Source of the DNA: Candidatus Dechloromonas phosphorivorans | Lineage (GTDB): Bacteria; Pseudomonadota; Gammaproteobacteria; Burkholderiales; Rhodocyclaceae | Direction: 5' to 3' | NCBI GenBank assembly: GCA_016714975.1 | Contig: JADKBR010000003.1 | Location: 186,001-250,000 of the forward strand | Length of the DNA: 64,000 nucleotides | Part shown: piece by piece, positions 1 through 7,529 of the stretch | Layout of the letters: each line of letters begins with the position of its first letter | How positions within the stretch are numbered: position 1 is the stretch's first letter | Translations under genes and position numbers: made by a program | Notes under the pieces: generated by a model | Told to the model about the DNA's origin: nothing | The model's database searches: none | What the model saw: the letters and a program-made list of their open reading frames with translations, nothing else

Positions 1-67
1 CGTAATCGACGATCTCGGCGTCCTTGAAGACATAGATGCCCAGCCTGAACCCCTGCTTGCGCGCCAT
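1..67 (-). CDS. DJ-1/PfpI-like protein, N-terminal fragment
   Basis: The first 22 codons of a minus-strand gene that runs off the left edge. The reading frame begins MARKQGFRLGIYVFKDAEIV, which resembles the first beta strand of DJ-1/PfpI (ThiJ) family proteins and of GlxA-type regulators containing that domain. A GGGAG ribosome-binding site sits about 8 bases before the ATG. Catalytic residues and any C-terminal helix-turn-helix are outside the window, so chaperone/amidase and regulator subtypes cannot be separated. The IS630 element lies about 170 bases upstream of its start. Confidence 0.6.
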   Translation of the reverse strand, partial: MARKQGFRLGIYVFKDAEIVDY

Positions 68-234
68 GAAACGACTCCCGGTAGAGAAGATTCGGGCAGC
101 CGCCACAAATGCCGAGAGCGACTGCCTGTTCGGAGCGATATTCGATGAACGCCGGCTTGTCGTGTATCACGACAAATGTGATTTGCTTGTAGGGGAAGCA
201 CTACAACCACTGTTTATTGATCCGGCCAGATTTA

Positions 235-1318
235 TCCGTGAATCAAGCTGCATATTTCACACGCGCATCTTGGAAGAACTTTTGCACCCGGTCGGGTGAT
301 TTCTCAAGCGTCTGCATATGCTCGGTTGCTGCGGCTTTCAACTTGGCCTTGGTGCGCACCGGAACCTTGGTGTAGATCGCCTGTTTCAGATCGGCATTGA
401 GCCGTTCCTCCGGGTTGAGCTCCGGGCTGTAGCTGGGGAGATAGAACAGCTCAATCTTGTCTTTCCGCTCTGCGGCCCAAGCCTTGACCGGCTTACTGTG
501 ATGCACGCGCAGGTTATCCAGAATCAGGAACACTTTCTTCGTGGCGTCCTTGACCAGTGCCTCCAGAAACTCAATCAACTTGTCCGAGTTGAACGCCTCA
601 TCAATGATCATCCAGCGCGTTTTGCCCTGGTTCGTAACGGTCGCGATCATCGATAGCTTCTGGCGTGTGCCGCCAACCGCAAAGGTGACCGGTGTCTGGC
701 CTTTGGGTGCGTAACACCGCCCACGTACATCGGTGTTCACGACGGCAGTCTCGTCACCCCAGTGAATCTCCGCCCCTTCTGCTTTGGCGCGTTTCTCAAT
801 CTCGGGGTATTCCTCATCAAGCCAAGCCTGGACGGCCTCGGGACGCTGCTCGTAGGCCTTCTTGATCGGCTTTTGCGGGGTGAATCCCCAGCGCTTGAGG
901 TAGTTGCCTACACCACGCACCGACAGTTTGATGCCGCATTCATCTTCGATCAGTTGCATAACGGCTGCTCGGTTCCACAGCGCAAATGCCATCTTCAGTT
1001 GTTCCGGTCGTTTGTCGCAGATGATTTGCCGTATGGCCGCTTCCTGTTCTTCGCTCAAACTGCGTCCGCTGCCGGCTTTCCTGCCACGCGCAGCTGGCTT
1101 GAGTGCGCCAGCGCCTTCTGCAAGGTAGCGCCTGATCGCCGCATTCACGGCATACCAACTCAGGCCGCTATGCTCAACAATTTGCATCACCGGCATCCCC
1201 TTGCGGTGCAGGCGGATGACCTGCTTCCGCCTCTCGTGATGCACTTCTCTCGTCTGCTTTCTTGCGTCGTCTTTTTCCATGCCCATTGAGACACATATTT
1301 CTCACTAAAGTTCACGGA
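235..1318 (-). mobile_element. IS630-family insertion sequence, apparently intact
   Basis: One transposase gene flanked by short inverted ends: TCCGTGAA at 235-242 and TTCACGGA at 1311-1318, each bordered outside by TA (233-234 and 1319-1320), the target duplicated by IS630/Tc1-type elements. The ends extend as an imperfect match (ATATTTCAC against GAGAAATATGTG) inside. Element length is about 1.08 kb, normal for the family. No gene is obviously split; the element sits in the upstream region of the DJ-1-like gene. Confidence 0.85.
243..1286 (-). CDS. IS630-family transposase
   Basis: A 347-residue DDE transposase. The N-terminal 120 residues form paired helix-turn-helix regions (for example around HSGLSWYAVNAAIRRYL) that would bind the terminal repeats. 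The RNase H-like catalytic part carries the three acidic residues in GDETAVV, LDNLRVHH and the PELNPEERLNADLK region, the order and spacing expected for IS630. The single open frame, without the frameshift some IS630 members need, suggests a functional enzyme. It occupies nearly the whole element. The start shown is the first ATG (MGMEKDD); the second ATG two codons later is equally possible. Confidence 0.93.
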   Translation of the reverse strand: MGMEKDDARKQTREVHHERRKQVIRLHRKGMPVMQIVEHSGLSWYAVNAAIRRYLAEGAGALKPAARGRKAGSGRSLSEEQEAAIRQIICDKRPEQLKMAFALWNRAAVMQLIEDECGIKLSVRGVGNYLKRWGFTPQKPIKKAYEQRPEAVQAWLDEEYPEIEKRAKAEGAEIHWGDETAVVNTDVRGRCYAPKGQTPVTFAVGGTRQKLSMIATVTNQGKTRWMIIDEAFNSDKLIEFLEALVKDATKKVFLILDNLRVHHSKPVKAWAAERKDKIELFYLPSYSPELNPEERLNADLKQAIYTKVPVRTKAKLKAAATEHMQTLEKSPDRVQKFFQDARVKYAA

Positions 1319-1320
1319 TA

Positions 1321-1692
1321 ATTCGTGCCGAATCTATAGATGATTGCTACGGTCAACCGGAAATTTTGGCGAAAATTGAAAGCAGGGAGACGGGGGGCGG
1401 ATTTCTGCTCATCGGCCTTACCGGACATCCGCGTTAGGCGTATCGAACGGCCGGTGTCTTGCAGATTGCCGACATTCTTGTCAAGTCCAAGTCAAGTAAA
1501 GTGAGCGCTAGTTCTCAGGATTTGGTGATTGTCCGATAGCGTTACGGTAGATATGTTCATTGGGTCAAGCCGCCATTCGAAAGTTGGCGCTGGAATTTGT
1601 TTTGTCGGCCTATTGGTCGACTCAAAAAAACACAGAATCCCGGACACCCTGACGCCAGTTCGCTAGCCATTTGCCGCATGGATGAAAAAAGA
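1321..1692. other. Intergenic region, nothing recognised
   Basis: About 370 bases between the IS630 right end and the ferredoxin stop codon. Only short open frames occur and none has a convincing ribosome-binding site or recognisable product. It probably includes the 3' flank of fdxA and sequence that belonged to the DJ-1-like gene's upstream region before the insertion. Confidence 0.5.
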
Positions 1693-2016
1693 TCAGCGTT
1701 CGAGTTGATTGAGTTTATTCGGTGCTCCATTCCACTTGTCGGCGTCGGCAAGGGGTTCCCGCCGGACGGCAATCACGGGCCAAACCTTCGCTAATGCGGC
1801 ATTCAGCGCGATGAATTTGTGCTGACCATCCGGCACATCGGGCTCGGCAAAGATAGCCTCTGCGGGGCACTCGGGCACGCAAAGCGCGCAATCAATGCAC
1901 TCGTCCGGGTCGATCGCGAGAAAGTTGGCACCCTCGTGAAAGCAGTCAACCGGGCAGACCACCACGCAGTCCGTGTATTTACACTTGATGCAGTTCTCTG
2001 TAACGACGTAGGTCAT
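1693..2016 (-). CDS. fdxA: 7Fe ferredoxin, FdxA type
   Basis: A 107-residue ferredoxin carrying one [3Fe-4S] and one [4Fe-4S] cluster. The cysteines fall as in Azotobacter ferredoxin I: C9, C17 and C50 for the 3Fe cluster, C21, C40, C43 and C46 for the 4Fe cluster, with free cysteines at 12 and 25. The C-terminal extension after residue 60 is typical of this subfamily. It acts as a cytoplasmic low-potential electron carrier; the partner is not evident. It lies 18 bases downstream of the His-rich periplasmic gene on the same strand, so the two may share a transcript. Confidence 0.93.
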   Translation of the reverse strand: MTYVVTENCIKCKYTDCVVVCPVDCFHEGANFLAIDPDECIDCALCVPECPAEAIFAEPDVPDGQHKFIALNAALAKVWPVIAVRREPLADADKWNGAPNKLNQLER

Positions 2017-2034
2017 TTTGTGCTTTTGAAACTC

Positions 2035-2520
2035 TTAGCCCTTAGTGACTCTCCAGCCAGGATGCTGGAAATATTTTCCATATGACTTCAAGGCTTGGAG
2101 CACCAGAACCGCGCCATCATGACGCGATTTTGAGGTCTTCCCTTCCATTCTCTCGGCTCCAGCCATCAGGTCTGCGATTACCAAGTGAAGCATGGCATCG
2201 GCCTTCGGCTCTAATTTGCAGTGTTCTATTGCATAAGCCACCTTTTGGCTCACCGTCGTCGCTAGTGCTTGATACTCTTCGTTGCCAAATTGATTCTTGT
2301 GAATCGCAGGTAATGCTTTAGCCATCGCTTGATTGATATCGCTCATAGCCTGACGCAAAGGTTCATCGGTTGCCCATTTTTTCCCGGCGTTGAGTTGGAG
2401 CTTTGTCGGCTCGCTACTGCCATGACTGTGGTGGTGTGCGTCAGCGCTTTCTGCCGCATAGACGCTTGACGAGGCTGCCAGAGCAAGTGCGGCCAGCAAA
2501 ACCGGGAATTTTGTCTTCAT
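2035..2520 (-). CDS. His-rich periplasmic protein of unknown function
   Basis: A 161-residue protein with a Sec signal peptide (MKTKFPVLLAALALAASSSV, probable cleavage after VYA). The mature N terminus has a metal-binding-looking cluster, DAHHHSHGSS. The rest is predicted helical and could be a four-helix bundle; one cysteine (around residue 98) and a second His-rich patch are seen, but no CxxCH heme motif. I cannot assign a family. The spacing to fdxA suggests co-transcription. Metal binding or a redox-stress role are possibilities suggested only by composition. Confidence 0.8.
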   Translation of the reverse strand: MKTKFPVLLAALALAASSSVYAAESADAHHHSHGSSEPTKLQLNAGKKWATDEPLRQAMSDINQAMAKALPAIHKNQFGNEEYQALATTVSQKVAYAIEHCKLEPKADAMLHLVIADLMAGAERMEGKTSKSRHDGAVLVLQALKSYGKYFQHPGWRVTKG

Positions 2521-2820
2521 CGGATTTCCTTGAGTATGGTGGGAAATATCCGACGAGTTTACTCGGTAAATGTTAACCGAGGCTTAATGCCAATGGTTCA
2601 GACCACTTAGTCCAAAACCGGGCACATCTTGGTGAGGGTACCATTCCGAGTCCACTCATTCGGCAAATGCAAAGCATCAGATCGTCGTCTTGCCTGGGAA
2701 CTGATCAAGCACATCACAGGTTAATTGAGCCAGATCAAATAATTGCCCGAATAGCTGAGTAATCTAATCAACTATGCTCAAGTACCCAGCAAGCACCGTT
2801 ATGATCTTAAGGCCACCGGC
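2521..2820. other. Divergent promoter region between the His-rich gene and the DUF3079 gene
   Basis: A 300-base AT-richer gap serving both directions. It contains an FNR-type site at 2725-2738 (listed separately) and an imperfect palindrome with arms CTCGGT (2562-2567) and ACCGAG (2576-2581) close to the minus-strand gene. No open reading frame of interest is present. Confidence 0.6.
2725..2738 (+). promoter_or_regulatory. FNR/ANR-type binding site in a class II promoter position
   Basis: TTGAG-CCAG-ATCAA differs by one base from the FNR consensus TTGAT-N4-ATCAA. Its centre is about 41.5 bases before a likely start of transcription near 2773, with TAATCT at 2760-2765 as the -10 element. That is the geometry of FNR-activated class II promoters. 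It precedes the DUF3079, Cys-rich and PAS genes. Confidence 0.7.
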
Positions 2821-3057
2821 ATGAGTGACAGCCCCGCATTTTTCAAGGCTCCTGAAATGGCCAAGAAATTCCCATTGCACCCGAAACATCCGGAACGGAC
2901 TTGTTGGGGATGCGACAAGTATTGCTCAGTGAATTCACTGCAATGCGGAAATGGTTCCGGTCGTACTCAGCATCCGGCCGAAATGCTCGGGGAGGATTGG
3001 TACAAGTGGGGAGATTGGGGCATCGACCCGGCCGAGCAGCCGGAAGCGGGTGCCTGA
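2821..3057 (+). CDS. DUF3079 family small protein
   Basis: A 78-residue protein. The core from about residue 13 (MAKKFPLHPKHPERTCWGCD) resembles the DUF3079 family, with three cysteines in CWGCDKYC, a fourth in LQCGNG, and an RTQHPAE segment. The Cys pattern suggests a metal site, but the function is unknown. The start could also be the ATG at 2857, where the family similarity begins; neither has a strong ribosome-binding site. It is the first gene after the FNR-type site and is followed two bases later by another Cys-containing small protein, so oxygen-limited expression is inferred. Confidence 0.8.
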   Translation: MSDSPAFFKAPEMAKKFPLHPKHPERTCWGCDKYCSVNSLQCGNGSGRTQHPAEMLGEDWYKWGDWGIDPAEQPEAGA

Positions 3058-3059
3058 AT

Positions 3060-3278
3060 ATGGCTGGCTCATGGGGTTGCCCACACGAAATTAACGGCTT
3101 GTGTCAAAAGGTCAATGGCCTGACTTGTGACCCTGGAATGAAAGATTGCGTTCTTTACGGTCGCTATATCTTCGCCAGTTCCAAGAAAAACGAACACATT
3201 CTGCAGAAGCAGGCACGAAGGAACGATGTTGCCGCACCGCCGGTGTCGAAGGCCGACAATGACGCCAAGGAACGATGA
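3060..3278 (+). CDS. Small cysteine-containing protein of unknown function
   Basis: A 72-residue protein beginning at the ATG that follows the DUF3079 stop codon by two bases. The first 40 residues hold four cysteines (CPHEINGLC, LTCDPGMKDC), a compact arrangement suited to a zinc or iron site. The tail is charged and probably disordered. I do not recognise a named family. A longer in-frame extension to 2901 exists but overlaps the DUF3079 gene and is unlikely. Its end is close to the PAS gene, and the three genes appear to form one FNR-controlled operon. Confidence 0.65.
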   Translation: MAGSWGCPHEINGLCQKVNGLTCDPGMKDCVLYGRYIFASSKKNEHILQKQARRNDVAAPPVSKADNDAKER

Positions 3279-3315
3279 TCGCGCAGGGCAGCGAACGGGC
3301 AAGGCAATCGCCAGT

Positions 3316-3951
3316 ATGGATTGCTCGATGAATGAGCCAAAGCCAGGCGGAATTTATGTAATCGAATTATGCAGCGGAGAATTTCGTCGTTGGCACCATC
3401 TCGGGCCAGGTGGGCAGTCCCAAGTATGGTGGCGCGATATGGAAACCGGGCTGGAATTCAGTGAACACAGCGTGATGTATGCTTGGCGGATCGCTGGGGA
3501 AGAAAATCCGATGGGTGAGGTCGCTATGGAAGGCAATGTGCAGGCAGTTTCGTCACTTGGCGATCTGATCCTCGAGCAGACCGCTGATGCTCTCATCTAC
3601 GCTAATCACGAAGGGGTGATAGAACGCTGGAACGCTGCTGCAACATCAATGTTCGGTTATGCATTTGCCGAGGCTTACGGCCAAAGCCTGGATCTGATAA
3701 TTCCCGAGTCGCTTCGTGCAGCGCACTGGCGAGGCTTTGAGGCGGCGATGGCCAATGGTTCGACTCGGCTGCAGGGTCGTCCCACTTTGACACGTGCAGA
3801 GCGCAAAACGGGGGAGAGGATCTACGTCGAAATGAGCTTTTCCCTGGTCAGCGACGAACTTGGAAAGGCCATTGGTTCGGTTGCCATGGCGCGGGATGTG
3901 ACCGAACGTGTCCTTCGGGAGAAGGCTGCCGCAATTGGCAAGCGCGAATAG
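3316..3951 (+). CDS. Single-PAS-domain protein with an N-terminal domain of unknown function
   Basis: About 211 residues. Residues 1-65 form a small conserved-looking unit (GGIYVIELCSGEFRRWHHLG onward) of no named family. Residues 80-205 form a PAS domain, with DALIYANHEGVIERWNAAA and a closing ARDVTER segment. There is no kinase, GGDEF or DNA-binding output, so it must act through a partner. The start is uncertain: ATG at 3316 or 3328, with an open frame reaching back to 3226. It ends the operon that begins behind the FNR-type site, which suggests a redox or oxygen-linked signal. Confidence 0.75.
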   Translation: MDCSMNEPKPGGIYVIELCSGEFRRWHHLGPGGQSQVWWRDMETGLEFSEHSVMYAWRIAGEENPMGEVAMEGNVQAVSSLGDLILEQTADALIYANHEGVIERWNAAATSMFGYAFAEAYGQSLDLIIPESLRAAHWRGFEAAMANGSTRLQGRPTLTRAERKTGERIYVEMSFSLVSDELGKAIGSVAMARDVTERVLREKAAAIGKRE

Positions 3952-4246
3952 TTCCAACACTTGTCCGTTACAACGGAATAGCCAAGATATTTGGTTCGGA
4001 GCACCATCAGCGGCTATGGTCGAGGTGCCTGGGTAGGCTATCGGCAGGTTTCAGATGCGAACCAGCTATTGGAAGGACAGCGAAGCCGAGTAGATGATCG
4101 TTCAGACGACCCAAGGCGCCAACGATAGCAACCTTCGTGAAACCGGCCATTGGCAGCGCAACTCCGGAACGGCAGCTAAGGCCGAACAACGGTCCCATGT
4201 CCGGGGGAGATTAGGTCTTCCCCTATCATTTCCGGGTTTCTCTCGC

Positions 4247-4867
4247 TCAGCTTCGCGCAAAGGCCAGCAGCGGCGCAATGTCGCGGGCGTCTGCAGCTTG
4301 CAGGGCGGTGATGTAATTGCGTCGGATCGGGGTGGCGTCGGTGAGGTTGCCATCTGCCAGGCTGCGGCTCCCCCAACTGAAGCGCGGCTGGCCCAGGCGT
4401 TCGACGAGCAGGTCGGCCATCATCCGGGCCTGGCGTCCGTTGCCGTTGGGAAAGGCGTGGATGGCCACGAGGCGATGATGGAAGCGGATGGCGATTTCAT
4501 CGGCCGTAAAGGTGGCATGGTTTATCTGGTAGCGTACGTCGTCGAGCAGTTTTTTGAGCTCAACGCCGATGTGGAGCCAATCGACACCGATGTTCTTGTC
4601 GGACTTGCGAAACTCGCCGGCCCACTTCCAGGTTTCGCCGAACATCTGGCGATGGAGTTGGCGCAAAAAGCCTTCGCTGAGAATTTCCTTGCGCTGTTTG
4701 CGCGCCCACTTGTCGCCCTCGCCGATGTTGAGTTGTTCCCACTCGTTGAGTTCTGCCTGCGTCGTGAGATGGCCGGGGATCAGGCTGGCCAGTTCGTCGG
4801 CATCGAACGGCGTGGCACCGGGCGGATAGTCGAGATTGACGGTTGTTTGCGCAGGCATCGGGCTCAA
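4247..4867 (-). CDS. Fic-domain protein, mobile mystery protein B type
   Basis: A 206-residue Fic protein. The catalytic loop reads HAFPNGNGRQAR, matching HxFx(D/N)GNGRxxR with the active histidine and the phosphate-binding GNGR; Fic enzymes transfer AMP or other nucleotide moieties to target proteins. The N terminus (PPGATPFDADE) and overall length match the family known as mobile mystery protein B, found with protein A in mobile contexts. Its start overlaps the stop of the HTH gene by four bases (ATGA), indicating translational coupling. No clear inhibitory (S/T)xxxE(G/N) helix was found, so restraint may come from the partner. Targets are unknown. Confidence 0.9.
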   Translation of the reverse strand: MSPMPAQTTVNLDYPPGATPFDADELASLIPGHLTTQAELNEWEQLNIGEGDKWARKQRKEILSEGFLRQLHRQMFGETWKWAGEFRKSDKNIGVDWLHIGVELKKLLDDVRYQINHATFTADEIAIRFHHRLVAIHAFPNGNGRQARMMADLLVERLGQPRFSWGSRSLADGNLTDATPIRRNYITALQAADARDIAPLLAFARS

Positions 4868-5331
4868 CTATCGCGCCACAGCGCGCGCCGCGAACCTTTG
4901 AGCAGGCTGTCGGCCAGGGCACGTGTTTGTGCCTCGACGATTTGGCGTGAGGTGGCTTGGGCTTCGAGTGCCATGCTGTGGCTGATGGCGGCCATCTGCT
5001 GGCGTGCCAGGGCGGTGGCGCGCGCTTCCAGCGTGTCGGCCAGCGACTGCTTTGGCACAAGCGCGTATTGCAGCTCGCAGCCCAGGGCCTCGGCGGCGCG
5101 GCGCAAGGTGGCGAGGCTGATGGTCTCGTCGGCCTCCGAGGTTTCAAGGCGGGTGACGGTGGACGTGGTGACGCCGAGCGTTTTTGCCTGACGGGTGGCC
5201 GTCATGCCGAGCGCCTCCCGGATGACTTTCAGCCAACCCGACTGGGGGCGCGACGGCAAATCGGCTGCGCGCCAGCGACTGAGCGTGGCGTCAAGTTGAC
5301 GGAGCTTGAGTTCAGTGAAGTTGGAGGCCAT
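4864..5331 (-). CDS. HTH protein, mobile mystery protein A type
   Basis: A 155-residue DNA-binding protein. Residues 35-85 form an XRE-like helix-turn-helix (ATRQAKTLGVTTSTVTRLE), followed by ALGCELQYALVPKQSLAD, a segment typical of mobile mystery protein A. The C-terminal helical half, about 65 residues, may bind the Fic partner. It is the first gene of a two-gene operon. Upstream lie a TATAAT element and three copies of an 8-bp half-site, the arrangement expected for an autorepressor. A toxin-antitoxin-like role is inferred from the pairing. Confidence 0.9.
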   Translation of the reverse strand: MASNFTELKLRQLDATLSRWRAADLPSRPQSGWLKVIREALGMTATRQAKTLGVTTSTVTRLETSEADETISLATLRRAAEALGCELQYALVPKQSLADTLEARATALARQQMAAISHSMALEAQATSRQIVEAQTRALADSLLKGSRRALWRDS

Positions 5332-5335
5332 TGTT

Positions 5336-5417
5336 TTGCGCCCTGATGCAATATTGAGTAATTTACTATTGCATTATAGGACAACAAAAATGATTTCAGT
5401 ATTGCATCAGGGCGCAA
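5336..5417 (-). promoter_or_regulatory. Promoter and operator of the HTH/Fic pair
   Basis: A perfect 18-bp inverted repeat, TTGCGCCCTGATGCAATA at 5336-5353 and its complement at 5400-5417, flanks the promoter. The half-site TATTGCAT occurs three times (minus 5346-5353, plus 5367-5374, plus 5400-5407). A minus-strand TATAAT at 5373-5378 overlaps the middle copy. The left arm ends 5 bases before the HTH start codon. Confidence 0.75.
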
Positions 5418-5612
5418 TTGTTTTCTGTTTTCGTGATCGGTACAGCTCGATATGGCGTAGTGAAGGTGGCTTCTATCCAAGCGGCGAACCCCAATGTTCA
5501 TGTCTCGTTACGGCAGGTTTTGGGTAGCTTTGCCTCGACCATGGCAGCAAAGGCTGGGCCCAGGACCATTGAGACTACTGCTGGCCAGAAAAACCGGCCA
5601 ATACTGAAAAGG

Positions 5613-6248
5613 CTACATCAGCCGATGCCGGGCGGTGTAGCTGAACAGGTCGGCCGGGTTGTGCAGACCCAGCTTTTCGAAGATGCGTGCCCGGTAGGTC
5701 GAGATTGTGTTGGCTGAAAGCGCCAGTTGCTGGGCGATCTGGCCCACACTGCGGCCTTGGGCAAGCAGTTGCAGCACCTGGAACTCGCGATTGGAGAGAG
5801 CTTCGTGCGGCGGCTTTTCGTCGTCAGGGCTGCCGCGGACGTTTTGCGCCAGTAATTCGGCCAGTACCGGGGTGATGTAGAGACCGCCGCTGGCCACTTT
5901 GGCAATGGCAGCGAAGAGGATATCCGGGCAGCAGCCCTTGTTCAGGTAGGCATGGGCGCCGCCGCGCATGGCGCGCAGGGCGAACTGGTTTTCCGGGTAT
6001 ACCGACAGCATGATGACGCCAAGGCGAGGGAATTCTCCGTGCAGAGTCTTCAGCACGTCAAGGCCGTCGCGCTCGCCGAGTGCAATGTCGAGCAGCACGA
6101 CATCAACCAGCGTCGTGCGCAGCAGGCGCAGCGCTGTCGGGCCATCTTCGGCTTCGTGGATGTCGCCAATGGCGGGCAATTCGGACAGTATCTGCCTCAA
6201 GCCACGGCGGATGATCATGTGGTCATCGACGATCAGGATGCGGGTCAT
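5613..6248 (-). CDS. NarL/FixJ-type response regulator
   Basis: A 211-residue two-component regulator. The receiver domain (1-120) has the acidic pair D8/D9, the phosphoacceptor D54 in VVLLDIAL, and K104. The LuxR-type helix-turn-helix occupies about 148-205 (LSNREFQVLQLLAQGRSVGQ). Its start overlaps the stop of the PAS histidine kinase by four bases, so that kinase is its evident partner. Target genes are not shown by the sequence; the neighbouring UrtA and permease-kinase make nitrogen or small-amide uptake a possibility only. Confidence 0.93.
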   Translation of the reverse strand: MTRILIVDDHMIIRRGLRQILSELPAIGDIHEAEDGPTALRLLRTTLVDVVLLDIALGERDGLDVLKTLHGEFPRLGVIMLSVYPENQFALRAMRGGAHAYLNKGCCPDILFAAIAKVASGGLYITPVLAELLAQNVRGSPDDEKPPHEALSNREFQVLQLLAQGRSVGQIAQQLALSANTISTYRARIFEKLGLHNPADLFSYTARHRLM

Positions 6249-7429
6249 GGGGCGTCTCCGGCTGTTCCGGCCAGAACGCCCGGCAGGCGTAGCACGACGC
6301 GCGTGCCGTCGCGCGGGTTGCTGACGATATTGAGCATGCCACCTAGCGCCAGCGTCCGTTCGCGCATGCCGAGCAGGCCGAACGAAGTGGGTTGCGGCGG
6401 GACGCGCATACCCTGGCCGTTGTCGGCAACGCTGAGGATGAGATCGCGATTTTCGGCATGGGCGTGAAGCTGGACCTGCGTCGCCCGGGCGTGGCGGGTG
6501 ACATTGGTTAGCACTTCCTGAACGATGCGGTAGAGCGCGATCTCGGCATCGCGACCAAGGCGGCAGCGTTCAATTTCCGGCGTGCAGGTGTAGCGGCAGC
6601 TCAGCCCGGAACGTTTCTGGAAATCGAGCAGCAGGCTTTCCAGCGCCGCCCACAGGCCGAGGTGATCGAGCACCCCGGGGCGCAGGTCGTTGAGGATGCG
6701 GCGCACCGCCTGCATGGCATGGCTGCCGATGTCGAGCATGCCATCGAGCTTTTCGCGCATTGTGGCATCGACGCCAAGGCGCTGGCGCAGCCAGTTCATT
6801 TCCAGTTGCAGGGCGGTTAGCGAGGCGCCAAGGTCGTCGTGAATGTCGCGCGCGATGTGCCGGCGATCTTCCTCACGCACGGTGTTGAGGTGGGCTGACA
6901 GGCGGCGCAGCGATTCGTGCGACTGGCGCAGGTTGTCGTGGGCGGCCGTAAGTTCGGCGGTGCGCACGCGAACACGCTTTTCCAGCTGGTCGTGGGCTTC
7001 CTGCAACAGTTTTTCTGTGCGCTTGCGCTCGGTGATGTCGTTGAAGGTGACGACGGCGCCGACCACAGTGTCGCGATCGCGGATCGGGTAGGAGGCGTAT
7101 TCCGCGGGGAACTGGCTGCCATCGCGGCGCCATAACACCTCGTCATCAACGCGCACGCCACTGCCCTCCTTGTAAGCCTTGTTGATTCGGCATTGCGTCA
7201 GCGGCATCAGGGTCTCGTCGGCATACGAGTGATGGATGAGGTAGTGCATCGAGCGGCCGAGCACTTCGTCCGGCGTGTAGCCGAGCATCTCGGCGCCGGC
7301 TTCGTTGATGAAGATGCAGCGCCCATGGAGATCGATGCCGTAAATACCCTCGCCGGTAGATTCGAGAATCATCTCCAGCTGGCGGCGCCAGGCGGCGTGG
7401 TGCGATAGTTGGTGCAGGTTGGCGAACAT
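6245..7429 (-). CDS. Cytoplasmic PAS sensor histidine kinase, HisKA_3 type
   Basis: A 394-residue sensor kinase. A PAS domain spans about residues 14-135 (GEGIYGIDLHGRCIFINEAG, closing with NDITERKR). A coiled coil follows, then the HisKA_3 dimerisation region with the phospho-acceptor H197 in ARDIHDDLGASL, and an HATPase domain with the DNGQGM motif near the end. No membrane segment is present, so it senses a cytoplasmic or ligand-bound signal. It is coupled to the NarL-type regulator gene. A terminator separates it from the upstream urtA, so it likely has its own promoter. Confidence 0.93.
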   Translation of the reverse strand: MFANLHQLSHHAAWRRQLEMILESTGEGIYGIDLHGRCIFINEAGAEMLGYTPDEVLGRSMHYLIHHSYADETLMPLTQCRINKAYKEGSGVRVDDEVLWRRDGSQFPAEYASYPIRDRDTVVGAVVTFNDITERKRTEKLLQEAHDQLEKRVRVRTAELTAAHDNLRQSHESLRRLSAHLNTVREEDRRHIARDIHDDLGASLTALQLEMNWLRQRLGVDATMREKLDGMLDIGSHAMQAVRRILNDLRPGVLDHLGLWAALESLLLDFQKRSGLSCRYTCTPEIERCRLGRDAEIALYRIVQEVLTNVTRHARATQVQLHAHAENRDLILSVADNGQGMRVPPQPTSFGLLGMRERTLALGGMLNIVSNPRDGTRVVLRLPGVLAGTAGDAP

Positions 7430-7480
7430 GGGCGGATAGACCTGGAAGCCGCGAAATCGAATGTGCAGGACTCAGCCAGC

Positions 7481-7503
7481 AAAACGGGGGCCGAAGCCCC
7501 CGT
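7481..7503 (-). terminator. Rho-independent terminator after urtA
   Basis: An 8-bp perfect stem (ACGGGGGC at 7484-7491, GCCCCCGT at 7496-7503) with a 4-base loop is followed on the minus strand by TTTT. It lies 27 bases past the urtA stop. Confidence 0.85.
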
Positions 7504-7529
7504 CGATTTCGACCGACAGACTGCGCGGA

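Noticed and set aside
36..299. An 87-codon plus-strand open frame at the left edge
   Set aside because: It runs across the minus-strand DJ-1-like start and into the IS end and has no recognisable product.
4094..5191. A 365-codon plus-strand open frame
   Set aside because: It is antisense to the Fic and HTH genes, whose motifs are intact.
5336..5417. The 18-bp inverted repeat as the ends of a small transposable element
   Set aside because: No target duplication is visible outside, and the half-sites recur between the arms across a promoter, which suits an operator better.
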